The notes: generated from the letters alone by a model not told the origin. A stretch of 64,000 nt of DNA from Marinobacterium aestuarii (GCF_001651805.1 NZ_CP015839.1:3720001-3784000); one strand, 5' to 3'. Shown: positions 1 to 10,637, numbered from the stretch's first letter. Numbers and translations are program-made.

Positions 1-2806
1 CGATATTCGGTAATTCCAGCTGCTTGGCTTGTACGCCATAGAGGATGGTCTGGATCACATTATCCGGCGTACTGCTGTGCAGGTTCGAATTCAGCGCCAG
101 GGATGTCTGGGCGTCCGTGAAGGACGGGAAATCACTTTCAGTGTGACAGGCAGCACAGGCCGCTTCATAAACCCTCTGCCCGGCGTCCAGGGCTGAGGGG
201 CTGACCGCGGCCCTGCTTTTCAACAGTTCAGCCTGGGCCTGCAAGGCCGTTTCAGGCGCAGGCTCTGCATTGCTGTAGGACGCCACATAGTGCGCGATGG
301 CCCGCACATCCTGCTCCGGCAACTCAGCCAGCCCCGCCACCACCGGCGCCATCGGACCGGCCGCCACACCGTGCATATCCGATGCACCGAATCGCAGGTA
401 GTCATAGAGTGCGTCTTCGGTCCAGGGCACCGGCGCCTTGGATAGACTGTTGAGCGCAGGCGCCTCCCAGCCATCCACCAGAGCACCGCTAAAATAATCA
501 GCACCCGACTTTTCGGCACCCATGGCATTGCGCGGCGTATGGCAGGCACTGCAATGACCCAGGCCTTCCGCCAGATAAGCGCCCCGGTTCCAGAGTTCAG
601 ACCTTGCGGGGTCTGGCTGAAAGGGACTGGGGTCATGAAACAGCGTATTCCAGCCGGCCATCAGCGGCCGGTAACTGAAGGGGAAGCTCATCTCAGGCTG
701 GGGCGTTTCGGATCGAACCGCCGGCTGCGCCATCAGATAAGCATAGAGCGCCTGCATGTCCGATTCGCTGATCTTGGCAAAAGCGGTATAGGGGAACGCC
801 GGATACAGGTTGCGGCCATCCCGACTGATACCCTGGCGCATGGCGCGATCAAACGCCTCAAAGGACCAGCGACCGATACCGGTGTCCTCGTCGGGCGTCA
901 GGTTGGTGCTGTAAAGGGTGCCGAAGGGGGTATCAAAGGCTCGACCACCCACGTTCTCAGCCCCCTCCAGATCGGTATGACAAACCACGCAGTCGCCTGC
1001 GGCGGCGACCAGCCGGCCGCGCTCAATGGTGGCCGCCGAGTACAGATTGGCGGCGGGCCTGGAGATGGGCTCGATAGCCCCCTTCCAGGGCCAGGCGATG
1101 GCAAGCACACCGACCGAAGACGCAACAGCCACAGTCGCCAGCGAACGCCAGCGCGATTTGTCGGGTGCTGCGTACTGCCGCTTCACCGGCGCCAGTTCAG
1201 CCCGGATCCGATCCGCCGCAAAAGGCGGTTCACGAAAACGAATACCGGTGGCGTTATAGAGCGCGTTGGCAATCACGGCCACCGCCGGATGCAGCACGCC
1301 TGCATCATAGCGCAGCGGCATCGATGCACCGGGCTTTGCGACAGGTCCCGATGCGGGCGTCGCAGGTGGCGCAACCAGATCAATTGCAACGGGCAGCCCA
1401 GCCATTGCAGGCGTCCCGTCCGGCGCCTCAGCTCGCCCCCACTGATCGAAACCTTCCTGCCCCAGCAGCAGCGGCTCATTGCCCTCGAGCATTTCGCGCT
1501 GCAACTGCTCACGCAGCGCTTCCTGATCAATGGCTGCGCCGGAATCCTGCCCGACGACGATCCGGTTAAGCAGCACCTCTCCGGTCACCCTGTTGACCTC
1601 GATGTCCGCGACCCAGGCCGATCGGGTACCCTGCTCTGCATCACCGTTATCGGCCGGGCTATGGGCATAGGCGAAGCCACGCCCGCGCAGAATATCCCCC
1701 TGTTCAGCCGCGGCCAGGCCATGATCCGGCTCCGGGGTCCATTGCGCCTGCTGTGCCACCGAATCGATCAGGGCACGACCGCGCGCATCCGTCAGGTGAT
1801 CGCGACGAAACGCCACCGGATCGGCACCCAGATCCCGGGCCAGCTCATCGACAAAGGACTCCCGCGCGAAGGTATCCTGCAGCGGCGCCTGAGCAGGCGC
1901 GCGATAAGCCTGGGTGCTTGCACCCGGCTGTCGCACTTTACTCTGACCAAAGTCATACAGCGCCCTGGCATTCGCACCGACCGCCTGCAGGGGCTGCAAA
2001 CCGCCATTGACCAGCAACATTGCCAGTACCGGCGCACTGTTCGCCGCACTCTGCAGCTGGTATTCGAATTCATCCACGCCGGTCGCCGGCGACCAGCAGG
2101 CAGTCGCATCGATCCGCTGGGCCTGTCCAAGCGCAGCCACAACCGGCTGATAAGCCGGCGAAAGCCAGACGGCCACCGGCTGCCCCACCGCCTGCGACAG
2201 CAGCGCAGCATCGGCAGCGGCATCATCGGCGCAGCTGCGCGCCACCCCGTCGGAACGGGAGCCATCAAATATTTCAATCTGCTTAGTGTCATAGCTCAGC
2301 AAGGCGGCAAGGTCGCGCTGCAGTAACCCCGGCGTCTGGCTTGGCGCCCAGACCTGCAAGCAGTCTGGCCGGGCATCGGCCATCACCCAGCCGGGCCTGT
2401 TCCCCCAGCGCAGCCGGTTCGGCCAGCCATAGGTACGCGCCGTGCGTTGCCTGCCATCCGCGACCTCGGCCAGCGCCGACTCTGCATTGCACGCCGCCGG
2501 GGCGCGGCTGGAGGAAGAAGCGGCCGCATCCGCAGCGGCCTCGTCAGCCCACACCAGCGCCAGTTTGCGGGCGGCCAGGCGGGCGCTCTGGATATCCCGC
2601 GCGACCAGGGCAACGAAATTGCCCCGCACCACCAGCTGCACCAGGCCCTTAATCTGTGCCACCGAGTTCTCGTCAACCGCTGCCAAAGCCCGGCAGGTGA
2701 AGAGTCCATTGCGCAGGCGATATTCCGGCGGTCGGATAACTTCGGCGTATAGCAGGGTATCGGCAGACGGGTACTTGGGGCGCACGGCCTTAGCCCCACT
2801 CACCAT
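1..2806 (-). CDS. nicB: NicB-like nicotinate dehydrogenase subunit: degenerate molybdopterin domain fused to tri-haem cytochrome c (partial)
   Basis: These are the first 935 codons of a gene that runs off the left edge. In the family, NicB with NicA hydroxylates nicotinate to 6-hydroxynicotinate and passes electrons to c-type haems at the membrane. Residues about 1-550 resemble the xanthine-dehydrogenase/isoquinoline-oxidoreductase large-subunit fold. A hydrophobic segment at about 560-578 follows, then three haem sites: CVVCH at 606-610, CSACH at 752-756 and CAACH at 884-888. The ATG at 2806 lies 14 nt after the nicA stop, so the two are probably cotranscribed. The molybdopterin part is odd. 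It begins only at the hammerhead-like segment, lacks the N-terminal VDLGTG-type stretch, reads GVARSC where the sister protein at 10897 reads GCYGRN, and has no GVGE glutamate. It may therefore be an electron-transfer or scaffold subunit rather than the catalytic one (inference). Confidence 0.8.
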   Translation of the reverse strand, partial: MVSGAKAVRPKYPSADTLLYAEVIRPPEYRLRNGLFTCRALAAVDENSVAQIKGLVQLVVRGNFVALVARDIQSARLAARKLALVWADEAAADAAASSSSRAPAACNAESALAEVADGRQRTARTYGWPNRLRWGNRPGWVMADARPDCLQVWAPSQTPGLLQRDLAALLSYDTKQIEIFDGSRSDGVARSCADDAAADAALLSQAVGQPVAVWLSPAYQPVVAALGQAQRIDATACWSPATGVDEFEYQLQSAANSAPVLAMLLVNGGLQPLQAVGANARALYDFGQSKVRQPGASTQAYRAPAQAPLQDTFARESFVDELARDLGADPVAFRRDHLTDARGRALIDSVAQQAQWTPEPDHGLAAAEQGDILRGRGFAYAHSPADNGDAEQGTRSAWVADIEVNRVTGEVLLNRIVVGQDSGAAIDQEALREQLQREMLEGNEPLLLGQEGFDQWGRAEAPDGTPAMAGLPVAIDLVAPPATPASGPVAKPGASMPLRYDAGVLHPAVAVIANALYNATGIRFREPPFAADRIRAELAPVKRQYAAPDKSRWRSLATVAVASSVGVLAIAWPWKGAIEPISRPAANLYSAATIERGRLVAAAGDCVVCHTDLEGAENVGGRAFDTPFGTLYSTNLTPDEDTGIGRWSFEAFDRAMRQGISRDGRNLYPAFPYTAFAKISESDMQALYAYLMAQPAVRSETPQPEMSFPFSYRPLMAGWNTLFHDPSPFQPDPARSELWNRGAYLAEGLGHCSACHTPRNAMGAEKSGADYFSGALVDGWEAPALNSLSKAPVPWTEDALYDYLRFGASDMHGVAAGPMAPVVAGLAELPEQDVRAIAHYVASYSNAEPAPETALQAQAELLKSRAAVSPSALDAGQRVYEAACAACHTESDFPSFTDAQTSLALNSNLHSSTPDNVIQTILYGVQAKQLELPNI

Positions 2807-2820
2807 GGATTGATTTATTG

Positions 2821-3303
2821 TCACAACGTATCCTCATCCTGGCGCAGACCTGCAGCGCGCTGCACCGCACGGACGATCTCAACATGGGTGCCACAGCGGC
2901 ACAGATTATGTTTTAGCGCCGCCTTGATCTGTGCTTCAGTCGGTGAGGGGCAATGCATCAACAGGGCTTTGGTCGTCATGATCATGCCGTTCAGGCAATA
3001 ACCACACTGAGCCGCCTGCTCGAGGATGAAAGCCTCCTGCACCGGGTCCGGATGCTCGAGCGTCCCCAACCCTTCCAGCGTTGTAACCCGGCGACCCGCG
3101 AGCCGACCTATGGGTAACACGCAGGCCCGCGCCGCCATGCCATCCACCAGTACGGTGCAGGCACCGCATTCACCCAAACCACAACCAAACTTGGGGCCGT
3201 TCAATTCAAGGTCGTTGCGCAACACGTAGAGCAAGGGTGTCTGCGCCGGCAGATCCAGAACATGGGTCCGGTCGTTGACGGTAAGGGTGAGCGGAGTCTT
3301 CAT
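2821..3303 (-). CDS. nicA: Nicotinate dehydrogenase [2Fe-2S] subunit NicA
   Basis: This 160-residue protein is the small iron-sulfur subunit of a molybdenum hydroxylase and carries electrons from the Mo site toward haem c. The first, plant-ferredoxin-type cluster has cysteines 41, 46, 49 and 61 (CGLGECGACTV then C). The second, helical cluster has C100/C103 (CGYC) and C135/C137 (CRC). The length is normal for this family. The gene sits 61 nt after nicX and 14 nt before the nicB-like gene on the same strand, so a nicX-nicA-nicB transcript is likely. It is the only 2Fe-2S subunit in the window, so it may also serve the separate large subunit encoded at 10897; that is inference. Confidence 0.93.
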   Translation of the reverse strand: MKTPLTLTVNDRTHVLDLPAQTPLLYVLRNDLELNGPKFGCGLGECGACTVLVDGMAARACVLPIGRLAGRRVTTLEGLGTLEHPDPVQEAFILEQAAQCGYCLNGMIMTTKALLMHCPSPTEAQIKAALKHNLCRCGTHVEIVRAVQRAAGLRQDEDTL

Positions 3304-3336
3304 TGAAAGGTCCTTACTGGCGCAGGCTTAGTGCCT

Positions 3337-3377
3337 TCTATTTAACAACCTGTTTGGCAGCAGTCTATTTAACAACC
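3337..3377. repeat. Direct repeat of the nicX 3' end (14 bp, two copies)
   Basis: The 14-bp sequence TCTATTTAACAACC occurs at 3337-3350 and again at 3364-3377. The second copy contains the stop codon and last codons of nicX (GGTTGTTAAATAG on the minus strand). The first copy lies in the nicX-nicA gap. This looks like a small duplication of the gene end and has no clear function. Confidence 0.8.
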
Positions 3378-4417
3378 GACTCGGCCGGCGCAACCACATC
3401 GCCGTCAACCACCACGGCGGTATCATCCAGGTAAACGCTGCATTTGCGCAGTGGAATATCCAGATGGCAAGGCGTCTTGCGCGTGCCGCCCACTTCGGTA
3501 TTGGGCCCGGTCGAGAACAGGAAGTTACCGTAAAACGCCCGGGCATCCATACACATGCCATCGTTCTTGTCATGCAGCCCCATGGCGGTCCACTGTGCGC
3601 GGGGCTGCAGACCCCAACCGATATGGGAAATGCCGTAGACCTCGGGATCCTTGAAGTATGCCATGTAATCGCGCAGGTACTCAGCTTCAAAGCCGCCGTG
3701 GATAGCGGTAATGAAACCCGCCTGGATCTCCAGCGTAATCCGCTCCCGGGTATAGGTTTTGAAAGGCAAAATCATATCGCCGACATCCAGCACCAGCACG
3801 CCTTCAGCCGTGCCTTCATTCGGCCAGGAGAACAGAAAACCACTGGGCCAGTGATCCCAGCGCCCCGGTTCATCGACAAAACCATACTCGGCAACGGCCG
3901 GATACTGGCCCAGCTGGGCGCGAAAATCACTGCCGGCAGCCGAGGTCACCCGCATCGAGGATGCCTGCTCCAGCAGCGTCTTGGACGCCAGCACCCGATC
4001 TCGGTCCGCCAGGGTCGGCAACATGCGCGCCAGCACTTCGGGGGGTTCTACAGCCAGCAAAATGCGGGTGCCTGATTTCAGGATCTGCTCCTGCTCCGGG
4101 GAGTGCAGCAGCATCATGGTATCGATAATCATGTCAGCCGCTTCCAGCGCCCGCTGCGCCGCCAGATTGCCGGTCAGCGGCGTATCGCCGCAGTACGCCG
4201 TCATATCATTGCCCATGGCAATCGGGTGGCTAAAAGACGGCAACTCCACGGCATAGACCTTGGCCTTGAGTCGCTGCGCCGCATCCATGGCTGCGCGCAC
4301 GGTACGCTGATCGGAATAATGACTCTTGAGCACCGCCACGCTCTGGGTCTCGTCGACCTTTGACAGTCTGAGTACATGCTCAAACATCTGCGTCAGTTCA
4401 GTATCACTTACAGGCAT
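3365..4417 (-). CDS. nicX: 2,5-dihydroxypyridine 5,6-dioxygenase NicX
   Basis: NicX is a cytoplasmic Fe(II) dioxygenase that opens the ring of 2,5-dihydroxypyridine to give N-formylmaleamate. The 350-residue sequence closely resembles Pseudomonas putida NicX from memory. The family metal ligands fall at the expected positions: His265 in SHIGWG, and His318 and Asp320 in CHLDIP. I chose the ATG at 4417 (MPVSDTEL), not the upstream ATG at 4459, because it matches the family N-terminus and has GAGGAG about 10 nt upstream. The gene diverges from nicC, and its promoter carries the palindromic operator candidate at 4529-4540. nicA follows after 61 nt. Confidence 0.95.
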   Translation of the reverse strand: MPVSDTELTQMFEHVLRLSKVDETQSVAVLKSHYSDQRTVRAAMDAAQRLKAKVYAVELPSFSHPIAMGNDMTAYCGDTPLTGNLAAQRALEAADMIIDTMMLLHSPEQEQILKSGTRILLAVEPPEVLARMLPTLADRDRVLASKTLLEQASSMRVTSAAGSDFRAQLGQYPAVAEYGFVDEPGRWDHWPSGFLFSWPNEGTAEGVLVLDVGDMILPFKTYTRERITLEIQAGFITAIHGGFEAEYLRDYMAYFKDPEVYGISHIGWGLQPRAQWTAMGLHDKNDGMCMDARAFYGNFLFSTGPNTEVGGTRKTPCHLDIPLRKCSVYLDDTAVVVDGDVVAPAESVVK

Positions 4418-4528
4418 TTCTCGCTCCTCAACCCAGGTCCGGTGAACGGTCAGCGCCACTCACCCCCTTCTCTAGACTAATGAACGCCTCAACCTTTCCA
4501 GAAGATAGAGGCGAAGGCACAGATAAAC

Positions 4529-4556
4529 AGTGTATACGCTATTACATGAAAGTAAA
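4529..4556 (-). promoter_or_regulatory. nicX promoter with candidate NicR operator
   Basis: Read on the minus strand, TTTACT (4556-4551) and TACACT (4534-4529) are separated by 16 bp and could be the -35 and -10 of nicX. The 12-bp AGCGTATACACT (minus strand, 4540-4529) overlaps the -10. The identical 12-mer overlaps the nicC promoter in the opposite orientation. In P. putida, NicR (MarR family) represses both the nicC and nicX promoters, so this is a likely NicR site. The remaining bases of the 412-nt intergenic region 4418-4829 are AT-rich, and I saw nothing else in them. Confidence 0.65.
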
Positions 4557-4717
4557 CCCACTCTAGAAACAGGCGTAATTAAAATGTTTTTTACAGCGCC
4601 ATATCCTCTGAACATCACGAAAAATGCCTATAGCACTCAAATAAACAACCCTATATCAATACGTTAAAGAGAACAAAAGCAGATAAAAACAAGAATAGAA
4701 TAGCGGACACACCACTC

Positions 4718-4747
4718 TTTACTTTTATCATTTGTAGCGTATACACT
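4718..4747 (+). promoter_or_regulatory. nicC promoter with candidate NicR operator
   Basis: TTTACT at 4718-4723 and TACACT at 4742-4747 have an 18-bp spacer and could be the -35 and -10 of the nicCDEF operon. The 12-mer AGCGTATACACT at 4736-4747 overlaps the -10 and is the exact reverse complement of the sequence at 4529-4540. The core GTATAC is palindromic, as expected for a dimeric MarR repressor. The translation start of nicC is about 80 nt downstream. Confidence 0.65.
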
Positions 4748-4796
4748 CATTATCAATCAGCTGCACCGGCACAGCAAACGTGTTGGTCAGTCATGA

Positions 4797-6787
<1,991 letters not shown>

Positions 6788-6855
6788 CCCACAGACATCC
6801 CACGACTCAGCGCTACCCAGAGGGGTCGCCGGATATGACTACTAGAGGTTGTAAC

Positions 6856-7608
6856 ATGAGCAAGACTTACCGTATCGGCCAGATAGTACCGAGCTCCAAT
6901 ATCACCATGGAAACCGAGATCCCGGCGATGCTGACCGCGCGTCAGCTGATTCGCCCGGAGCGCTTCACCTTCCACTCCAGCCGCATGCGCATGAAAAAAG
7001 TCAGCCAGGAAGAACTGGCTGCCATGGATGCAGAATCCGACCGCTGCGCGCTGGAACTGAGCGATGCCCGCGTCGACGTGATGGGCTATGCCTGCCTGGT
7101 GGCCATCATGGCCATGGGGCTGGGGTATCATCGCGAGTCTGAAGCCCGCCTGGCCAAGCGCACCCAGGAAAACGGTGTCGATACACCCATAGTCACCAGC
7201 GCAGGCGCCCTGGTGGAAGGTCTCAAGGTCATCGGTGCCAAACGAATCGCCCTGGTGGCGCCTTACATGAAGCCGCTGACTGAGATGGTGGTGAACTACA
7301 TTCGTGCAGAAGGCTTCGAGGTGGTTGATTACCGGGCACTCGAAATCTCCGACAACCTGGATGTGGCCCGCCACGACCCAATGAACTTGCCGGGCATTGT
7401 CGCCGGCATGAACCTGGAAGGCGTTGACGCCATCGTACTGTCGGCCTGCGTTCAGATGCCCTCGCTGCCGGCGGTCGCCCGGGTCGAAGCCCAGACCGGC
7501 AAGCCGGTCATCACCGCAGCCATTGCCACCAGCTATCAGCTGCTCAAGGCGCTGGACCTGGAACCGGTCGTTCCCGGTGCCGGTGCGCTGCTTTCCGGCG
7601 CTTACTAG
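6856..7608 (+). CDS. nicE: Maleate cis-trans isomerase NicE
   Basis: NicE converts maleate to fumarate and belongs to the Asp/Glu racemase superfamily, which uses two cysteines. In this 250-residue protein the cysteines are Cys80 (YACLVA) and Cys198 (SACVQM). I start at the ATG at 6856 (MSKTYRIGQ), because the seven extra residues from the ATG at 6835 do not match the family and AGAGGTTG precedes 6856 at ribosome-site distance. It lies 68 nt after nicD and 9 nt before nicF, within the same operon. Confidence 0.93.
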   Translation: MSKTYRIGQIVPSSNITMETEIPAMLTARQLIRPERFTFHSSRMRMKKVSQEELAAMDAESDRCALELSDARVDVMGYACLVAIMAMGLGYHRESEARLAKRTQENGVDTPIVTSAGALVEGLKVIGAKRIALVAPYMKPLTEMVVNYIRAEGFEVVDYRALEISDNLDVARHDPMNLPGIVAGMNLEGVDAIVLSACVQMPSLPAVARVEAQTGKPVITAAIATSYQLLKALDLEPVVPGAGALLSGAY

Positions 7609-7617
7609 GGGGATCGC

Positions 7618-8259
7618 ATGATGTCCAATGAAGATGACGTCAACGCTGCCGACAACTACAAGGGTGTCTGGGGCAACCGCATAGGATTCGGCCGCAAGGC
7701 TGCGCTGCTGTCGATCGACTTCATGCAAGGCTACACCACCGAGGGCGCTCCGCTCTATGCGCCCGGCGTGGTCGAGGCCGTCGGCCGGGCGCAGTCTGTG
7801 CTGCAGGCCGCCCGCGACGCCGGGGCACTGATTGTGCATACCAATATCCGCTATCACCCGGGACATTTTCTGGATGGCGGTATCTGGGTGCAAAAGGCAC
7901 CGGTCATGAAAGCCATGGTGGAGGGCAACCCGCTGGCCGACTTTTGTAACGAGGTCAGGCCGCTGGATTCCGAGCTGGTCATCAGCAAGCAGTACGCCAG
8001 CGCCTTTTTCGGCACAACTCTGGCCGCAACGCTGACCGCCCAGGGCATCGACACCCTGGTGCTGACCGGCTGTTCCACCAGCGGCTGCATTCGTGCCACC
8101 GCCGTCGACGGCGTCCAGCATGGCTTCAGGGTCATGGTATTGCGCGACTGTGTCGGCGACCGCCACAGCGCGCCGCACGAGGCAAACCTGTTTGATATCG
8201 ACAGTAAATATGGCGATGTCATCAATGCAGAGGACTACCTGCACTACCTCGGCAGCTGA
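7618..8259 (+). CDS. nicF: Maleamate amidohydrolase NicF
   Basis: NicF hydrolyses maleamate to maleate and ammonia and belongs to the isochorismatase-like cysteine hydrolases. The 213-residue length equals that of P. putida NicF. The triad can be read as Asp34 (SIDFMQ), Lys124 (ISKQYASAF) and Cys157 (STSGCIRATA). Two ATGs at 7618 and 7621 are possible; GGGGATC lies just upstream. It is the last catabolic gene of the operon, and transport genes follow. Confidence 0.93.
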   Translation: MMSNEDDVNAADNYKGVWGNRIGFGRKAALLSIDFMQGYTTEGAPLYAPGVVEAVGRAQSVLQAARDAGALIVHTNIRYHPGHFLDGGIWVQKAPVMKAMVEGNPLADFCNEVRPLDSELVISKQYASAFFGTTLAATLTAQGIDTLVLTGCSTSGCIRATAVDGVQHGFRVMVLRDCVGDRHSAPHEANLFDIDSKYGDVINAEDYLHYLGS

Positions 8260-8340
8260 GGCATAACGAAACTCAATCCATTGCCAATGGATGCCGGCGC
8301 GGGGGCCCAAAAAAGCCCCTGGCCTGGCGATGAACGCAAC

Positions 8341-8359
8341 ACATAAAAACAATTTATGT
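8341..8359. promoter_or_regulatory. Inverted repeat upstream of the transporter genes
   Basis: ACATAAA at 8341-8347 and TTTATGT at 8353-8359 form 7-bp arms around AACAA. It lies in the 127-nt gap between nicF and the small membrane protein, so it could be an operator or an mRNA hairpin that sets transporter expression. It does not match the proposed NicR operator. Confidence 0.35.
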
Positions 8360-8386
8360 TGACTCAATTCAACAGTGAGGTAATCC

Positions 8387-8563
8387 ATGAAAACGAGCAA
8401 ATGGATATGGTTTGTCTGGTTACTGGTCGTACTTAGCTACGTCGTTCCCTACAGCGTGCTAACCGATGTACAAACCTGGTACGGCAGCTTTTTGTTCTGG
8501 TCCCTGATCGGTGTGCTGGTCATAGTCGCTAACATTTTCATGACTCAAGACTTCAAGGAGTAA
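8387..8563 (+). CDS. Small two-helix membrane protein, likely accessory subunit of the adjacent symporter
   Basis: This 58-residue frame begins at ATG 8387 with GTGAGG about 7 nt upstream and ends 5 nt before the symporter gene. It encodes two hydrophobic helices, about residues 6-24 and 33-51, with a short polar end (TQDFKE). Short membrane proteins of this kind (for example YhdT/DUF997 or DUF3311) are often encoded next to sodium:solute symporters. I could not assign it to a named family. Its position suggests a role in symporter assembly or activity, which is inference. Confidence 0.75.
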   Translation: MKTSKWIWFVWLLVVLSYVVPYSVLTDVQTWYGSFLFWSLIGVLVIVANIFMTQDFKE

Positions 8564-8568
8564 AGCGC

Positions 8569-10077
8569 ATGAGCGAATCAATGATCTGGTGGTCAGTCGG
8601 AATTTACCTGATTATCGCCCTCGCCATCGCCGTGCTGTCACGCCAGGGCAAGGCCGGCGACATGTCGAGCTACTTCCTCGGTGACCGGCAAATGAACGGT
8701 TTCGTTTCCGCGCTGAGCTATAGCGCCACCACCTACAGCGCCTTCATGATGGTCGGTCTCGCCGGCCTCACTTACAAAGGCGGTGTGGGCGCACTGGGGT
8801 TCGAAATTGTCTACTTCGCCGGTGTTTCACTGGTGGCCATCTTCGGACCCAAGTTCTGGTCTGTCGGCAAGAAGTTTGGCTTCGTCACACCCAGCGAAAT
8901 GCTGGGTCACCGTTATAACAGCAAGGCTGTTGCCGTCGCCGTCGCGCTCGCCAGCTGCCTGTTCCTGATTCCCTACGCTGCCGTGCAGCTGACCGGTGTC
9001 GGCTACCTGCTGCAGGGGATGACCGATGGCGCCATTTCCTTCACCACCGGTATTCTGGTGGCAACGGCTCTGGCGATCTTCTTCTCCTACGTCGCCGGCA
9101 TTCGTTCGGTTATGTGGACCGATTCCCTGCAGGCCGTCATGATGGTCGTGGCCTCAACCCTGGTGGCGCTGCTGGCCATTTCGGAACTGGGCGGCTTCAA
9201 GGCGCTGTTTCATACCCTTGAAACCGAACACCCGCAGTCCCTCTCGGTTCCCGGCAGCGGCCTGTTCAGCTTCGTGACCTTCCTTGGCCTGACCATTCCC
9301 TGGTTCTTCTTCGCCCTGTCCAATCCCCAGGTCAGCCAGCGACTGTTCATGCCTTCATCACTCAAGGCCATGCGCCAGATGCTGATCGGCTTCCTGGTAT
9401 TCGGCTTCATCTACACCCTGGTGTCCATTCTGTGGGGCTTTACCGCACTGGCCGCCTTTCCGGACCTTGCCAAGGCTGACCTGGCAACCCCCACCCTGCT
9501 CGCCTCAGGTCTGGTGCCACCAGTACTGGGCGTCATCGTCATGATCGGCATCATGGCCGCAGCGGTATCGACCATCGACTCCATCATGCTGACGCTGTCG
9601 TCCATGCTGGCACGTGACGTCTATGCCAACGTCAAGCCGGGGACCACCGAAAAGCGCCAGCTCACCATCGGTAAAATCGTTATTCCGATTATCGCAATCA
9701 TGGCCTTTGCCTTCGCCCAGCTGGAACTCAACCTGATTGCGGTCCTGTCTGTTGCCGCTTCTTCTGGCCTTGCGGTCATCGTTCCTGCGATCATCGGAGC
9801 CTTCTACTGGCGTCGCGGTACCGCAGCAGGCGTGCTGGTCAGCGTGGTCGGCGGCGGTCTGTTCATTCTCTTTGTGTACCTGAACGGTGGCAAATTCCTG
9901 GGGATACCCGCTGGAATCTGGGGCGTGCCGCTCTCGACCCTGCTGTTCATCGGCACCAGCCTGCTGACCAAGGCCCCGACGGCAGTGGCCGACGAGTTCC
10001 TGCATGTAGCCAATAACAGCCGCAAAGCGACCCAGTCAGAGTCCTCTGCTGCCAACCTGGCAGCCAAAGGCGCCTGA
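8569..10077 (+). CDS. Sodium:solute symporter (SSS) family permease, candidate nicotinate uptake
   Basis: This 502-residue inner-membrane protein has about 13 hydrophobic segments and SSS-family features in its N-terminal part (GDRQMNGFVSALSYSATTYSAF, residues about 40-61, followed by GLAGLTYKGG). The ATG at 8569 has AAGGAG about 8 nt upstream and lies 5 nt after the small membrane protein. The gene ends the nicCDEF operon just before a strong terminator. In P. putida the nic cluster instead encodes an MFS permease (NicT) and a porin (NicP). By position this symporter probably imports nicotinate or a pathway intermediate using the sodium gradient, but the substrate cannot be read from the sequence. 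Confidence 0.88.
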   Translation: MSESMIWWSVGIYLIIALAIAVLSRQGKAGDMSSYFLGDRQMNGFVSALSYSATTYSAFMMVGLAGLTYKGGVGALGFEIVYFAGVSLVAIFGPKFWSVGKKFGFVTPSEMLGHRYNSKAVAVAVALASCLFLIPYAAVQLTGVGYLLQGMTDGAISFTTGILVATALAIFFSYVAGIRSVMWTDSLQAVMMVVASTLVALLAISELGGFKALFHTLETEHPQSLSVPGSGLFSFVTFLGLTIPWFFFALSNPQVSQRLFMPSSLKAMRQMLIGFLVFGFIYTLVSILWGFTALAAFPDLAKADLATPTLLASGLVPPVLGVIVMIGIMAAAVSTIDSIMLTLSSMLARDVYANVKPGTTEKRQLTIGKIVIPIIAIMAFAFAQLELNLIAVLSVAASSGLAVIVPAIIGAFYWRRGTAAGVLVSVVGGGLFILFVYLNGGKFLGIPAGIWGVPLSTLLFIGTSLLTKAPTAVADEFLHVANNSRKATQSESSAANLAAKGA

Positions 10078-10081
10078 CAAA

Positions 10082-10114
10082 AAAGCCCTGGCCGCATTTC
10101 GCGGCCAGGGCTTT
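10082..10114. terminator. Strong bidirectional terminator between the symporter gene and nicR
   Basis: A perfect 14-bp stem AAAGCCCTGGCCGC (10082-10095) pairs with 10101-10114 around a 5-nt loop. It has an A-run on the left and a T-run on the right. It lies 4 nt after the symporter stop and between convergent genes, so it can terminate both transcripts. Confidence 0.9.
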
Positions 10115-10163
10115 CTCGTTCCAGTAACATCACACCAGGTTTTAAAGCGATAGATCCCCGTGG

Positions 10164-10637
10164 TTACTCATTCAGCTTGTGCAGCAGGAACTGCAACGCC
10201 ACCCGCTCGGTCGGGTTAAGGTTTTTCAGCGTCTGCTCGGTAATATCCTTGGCACAGGGAATCATGTTCGCAACAACCTCACGACCCTCCGCGGTCAGGC
10301 ACACGATCACCTTGCGCTGATCATCCTTGTCGGACACCAGCTCGATCAGGTGCCGCGCCTTGAGACGATTCACCACGCCGCGAATTGTCGCCTGGTCGAT
10401 CGCCGTCGCCTTGACGATGTCGGTGAGTGAACTGGGGCCCCGGTCGATGACCGTGCAAAGGGTGGCAAACTGAATCGGCGTCAGTTGCTTGTCGCAACTG
10501 AGCTGCTGAAAAATGGCGGTATGGCGCTGATGCGCCTTGCGAATCAGGTGGCCGACCTGCTCCGCGACCAGATAACCTTCCTGCGCCGGCGTTGGCAGTT
10601 CGCCCACACTGAGCGGGTCCGATATTTTATCGTTCAT
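10164..10637 (-). CDS. nicR: MarR-family repressor of nicotinate degradation NicR
   Basis: This 157-residue winged-helix protein has the MarR core (LTPIQFATLCTVIDRGP, LTDIVKATAIDQATIRGVVNRL, then DKDDQRKVIVCLTAEGR). Its length and sequence fit P. putida NicR, which represses nicC- and nicX-type promoters and is released by 6-hydroxynicotinate. It converges on the symporter gene. Upstream at 10701-10751 lie an inverted repeat and a third copy of the operator-like core, which suggests autoregulation. The TetR regulator NicS found in P. putida is not present in this window. Confidence 0.9.
   Translation of the reverse strand: MNDKISDPLSVGELPTPAQEGYLVAEQVGHLIRKAHQRHTAIFQQLSCDKQLTPIQFATLCTVIDRGPSSLTDIVKATAIDQATIRGVVNRLKARHLIELVSDKDDQRKVIVCLTAEGREVVANMIPCAKDITEQTLKNLNPTERVALQFLLHKLNE

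Noticed and set aside
539-2326. 595-residue open frame on the plus strand
   Set aside because: It is antisense to the nicB-like gene, whose minus-strand frame shows real haem and Mo-protein motifs. The plus-strand product is Arg/Pro-rich with no recognisable domain.
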